From: an uncultured Bacteroidales bacterium
Lineage (GTDB): Bacteria; Bacteroidota; Bacteroidia; Bacteroidales; Bacteroidaceae
Length of the DNA: 6,863 nt
Assembly (NCBI GenBank): GCA_947367415.1
Contig: CANBEE010000146.1
Coordinates: forward strand, 1 to 6,863
Reading direction: 5' to 3'
The translations under genes were made by a program, and so were the position numbers. Of this stretch, positions 6,106-6,863 are shown piece after piece. The first letter of the stretch is position 1; each line of letters opens with the position of its first letter. The notes beneath the pieces were generated by a model. That model was not told the DNA's origin. It did no database searches and worked only from the letters and a program-made list of their open reading frames with translations.

Positions 6106-6549
6106 ATGACACAACAGACAGTGACAAAGACAAACGGAGAAGTCCCCAATAACTATACCCTTTGCATCAAGGGCGATTGCCCGAAGGCAGATACTTGCTT
6201 GCGCCATGTGGCAGTGAAGATGATGTTCTCTGAGGTGCAGCGATGGAGCATCGTAAGCCCTGCGTACCTGGCGCAGACAGAGGGCGAGTGCCCCGTGTAC
6301 CGCTCTGCCGAGAAGGTGCAGTATGCTCGCGGCTTCGTGCGGATGATGTCGGAACTGACGGTGAAGCAGGCCCATGCGGTGAAGGAGGGTATCATTGCTA
6401 CGTTCGGCATGGCGATGTATTATTGTATGCGTAAGGGTACAAGACTGATTACTCCTACTGAGCAAGAAACAATATACAATCTGTTAGAGCAGCAGGGTAT
6501 AACAGAGCGTCCTGCATTTGATGCCTATACAGAAGATTACTTGTGGTGA
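6106..6549 (+). CDS. DUF6078-like protein with a conserved Cys cluster
   Basis: A 147-residue cytoplasmic protein with no signal peptide or membrane segment. The N-terminal half has C20-x4-C25-x5-C31 (CIKGDCPKADTCLRH) and C62 (ECPVYR), a spacing that suggests a zinc or iron-sulfur site; His34 and C107 are further possible ligands. The C-terminal half is helical (TVKQAHAVKEGIIATFG, 85-101) and ends in an aromatic segment, FDAYTEDYLW. The pattern NY-L-C-x4-CP-x4-CLR...CP-Y resembles the uncharacterised DUF6078 family of Bacteroides/Prevotella; this is from memory. The leader is A-rich with no Shine-Dalgarno sequence, as is common in this phylum. ATG 6106 was chosen; ATG 6098 is out of frame. 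It has its own promoter (6040-6071) and diverges from the small barrel gene. The broken glycosyltransferase converges on it, starting 38 nt past its TGA. Confidence 0.8.
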   Translation: MTQQTVTKTNGEVPNNYTLCIKGDCPKADTCLRHVAVKMMFSEVQRWSIVSPAYLAQTEGECPVYRSAEKVQYARGFVRMMSELTVKQAHAVKEGIIATFGMAMYYCMRKGTRLITPTEQETIYNLLEQQGITERPAFDAYTEDYLW

Positions 6550-6586
6550 AGTGCTGCGCAATGTATTGTTGAACAAATAAATACAC

Positions 6587-6863
6587 GTATTTTGCAAGAA
6601 TTTTTTCGCCGAATTTTATATATTTTGACGCAAAGCCCTTTCCCCATTTTTCTCTCTGCCAATCAAGTCCGTGAACAGTTGCGACACAACGTTTGCCGAA
6701 GATTTTCGGAATCCACATAGCAGCGCAAGGTCCCTCTGCGTGAAAATGAACGATATCATATTTGCCAAATGCCGCGCTTATTGCAGCTGTGAAAGACGCA
6801 ATCGTTGCAGACACGCCCTTACCGCTTAATGTCCACGCTTTTTTAATGTTAACACCGCGGTAT
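6587..6863 (-). pseudogene. Truncated GT4-type glycosyltransferase fragment
   Basis: Read on the minus strand, the frame is open from the right edge (YRGVNIKKAWTLSGKGVSAT...) through FGKYDIVHFHAEGPCAAMWI, then PKIFGKRCVATVHGLDWQRE and GFASKYIKFGEKILAKY. This is the N-terminal Rossmann-like domain of a GT4/GT-B glycosyltransferase; the HFHAEGP and VHGLDWQR blocks are typical of those in Bacteroidetes exopolysaccharide or O-antigen clusters. After the Tyr codon at 6589-6587 the frame continues as unrelated residues (VYLFVQQYIAQHF) into the antisense of the DUF6078-like gene. I expected a continuation like ADEIIVLS and found none in any minus-strand frame. A full protein is usually ~350-380 residues, so the whole sugar-nucleotide-binding C-terminal domain is missing. 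It is most likely a deletion remnant. The 5' end lies outside the window. The fragment is AT-rich at its broken end (6595-6630). Confidence 0.75.

Noticed and set aside
6590..6630. T-rich tract as a terminator for the DUF6078-like gene
   Set aside because: No stable GC stem precedes the T-run, and the tract is in-frame coding sequence of the glycosyltransferase fragment (Lys/Ile/Phe codons).

Overview
This window looks like an ordinary chromosomal segment from a Bacteroidales bacterium, probably Prevotellaceae or a close relative. Three things support this. The promoter boxes match the Bacteroidetes -7 consensus TAnnTTTG (TATCTTTG, TAATTTTG, TATATTTG). The exported proteins have signal peptides ending in A-x-A/Q, followed by outer-membrane beta-barrels with a terminal Phe. 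Several proteins match families I know mainly from Bacteroides and Prevotella. The genus is an inference.

Layout, left to right. (1) 1-869, + strand: the C-terminal polymerase domain of DNA polymerase I (polA), cut by the left edge. (2) 898-1533, + strand: a conserved Bacteroidales lipoprotein of unknown function, 28 nt behind polA and probably co-transcribed with it. (3) 1556-3643, - strand: a 695-residue exported protein with an N-terminal ComEA-like helix-hairpin-helix (HHH) region followed by a large predicted beta-barrel. It converges on the lipoprotein gene with only 22 nt between the stops. (4) 3655-3824: an 85-bp tandem duplication just upstream of the HHH-barrel gene. Each copy carries a TATCTTTG promoter box and a small hairpin. 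(5) 3868-5169, - strand: a PagL-like (lipid A 3-O-deacylase/acyloxyacyl hydrolase family) outer-membrane protein. (6) 5374-5949, - strand: a small exported beta-barrel protein. (7) 5950-6105: a divergent AT-rich promoter region. (8) 6106-6549, + strand: a small Cys-containing protein that resembles DUF6078. (9) 6587-6863, - strand: an internal piece of a GT4-type glycosyltransferase. It loses all family similarity at its C-terminal side and is probably a pseudogene remnant. Its 5' end lies beyond the right edge.

The three minus-strand genes all encode outer-membrane or exported proteins, but each has its own -7 box, so they look like neighbouring single-gene units rather than one operon. I see no CRISPR array, rRNA, tRNA, transposase or phage genes. 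The points most worth a second look are the duplicated promoter unit with a pair-preserving change in its hairpin, the degenerate HHH region on a secreted barrel, the active-site region of the PagL-like protein, the inverted repeat over the promoter of the Cys-containing gene, and the broken glycosyltransferase. I did not find a convincing undescribed multi-gene system.
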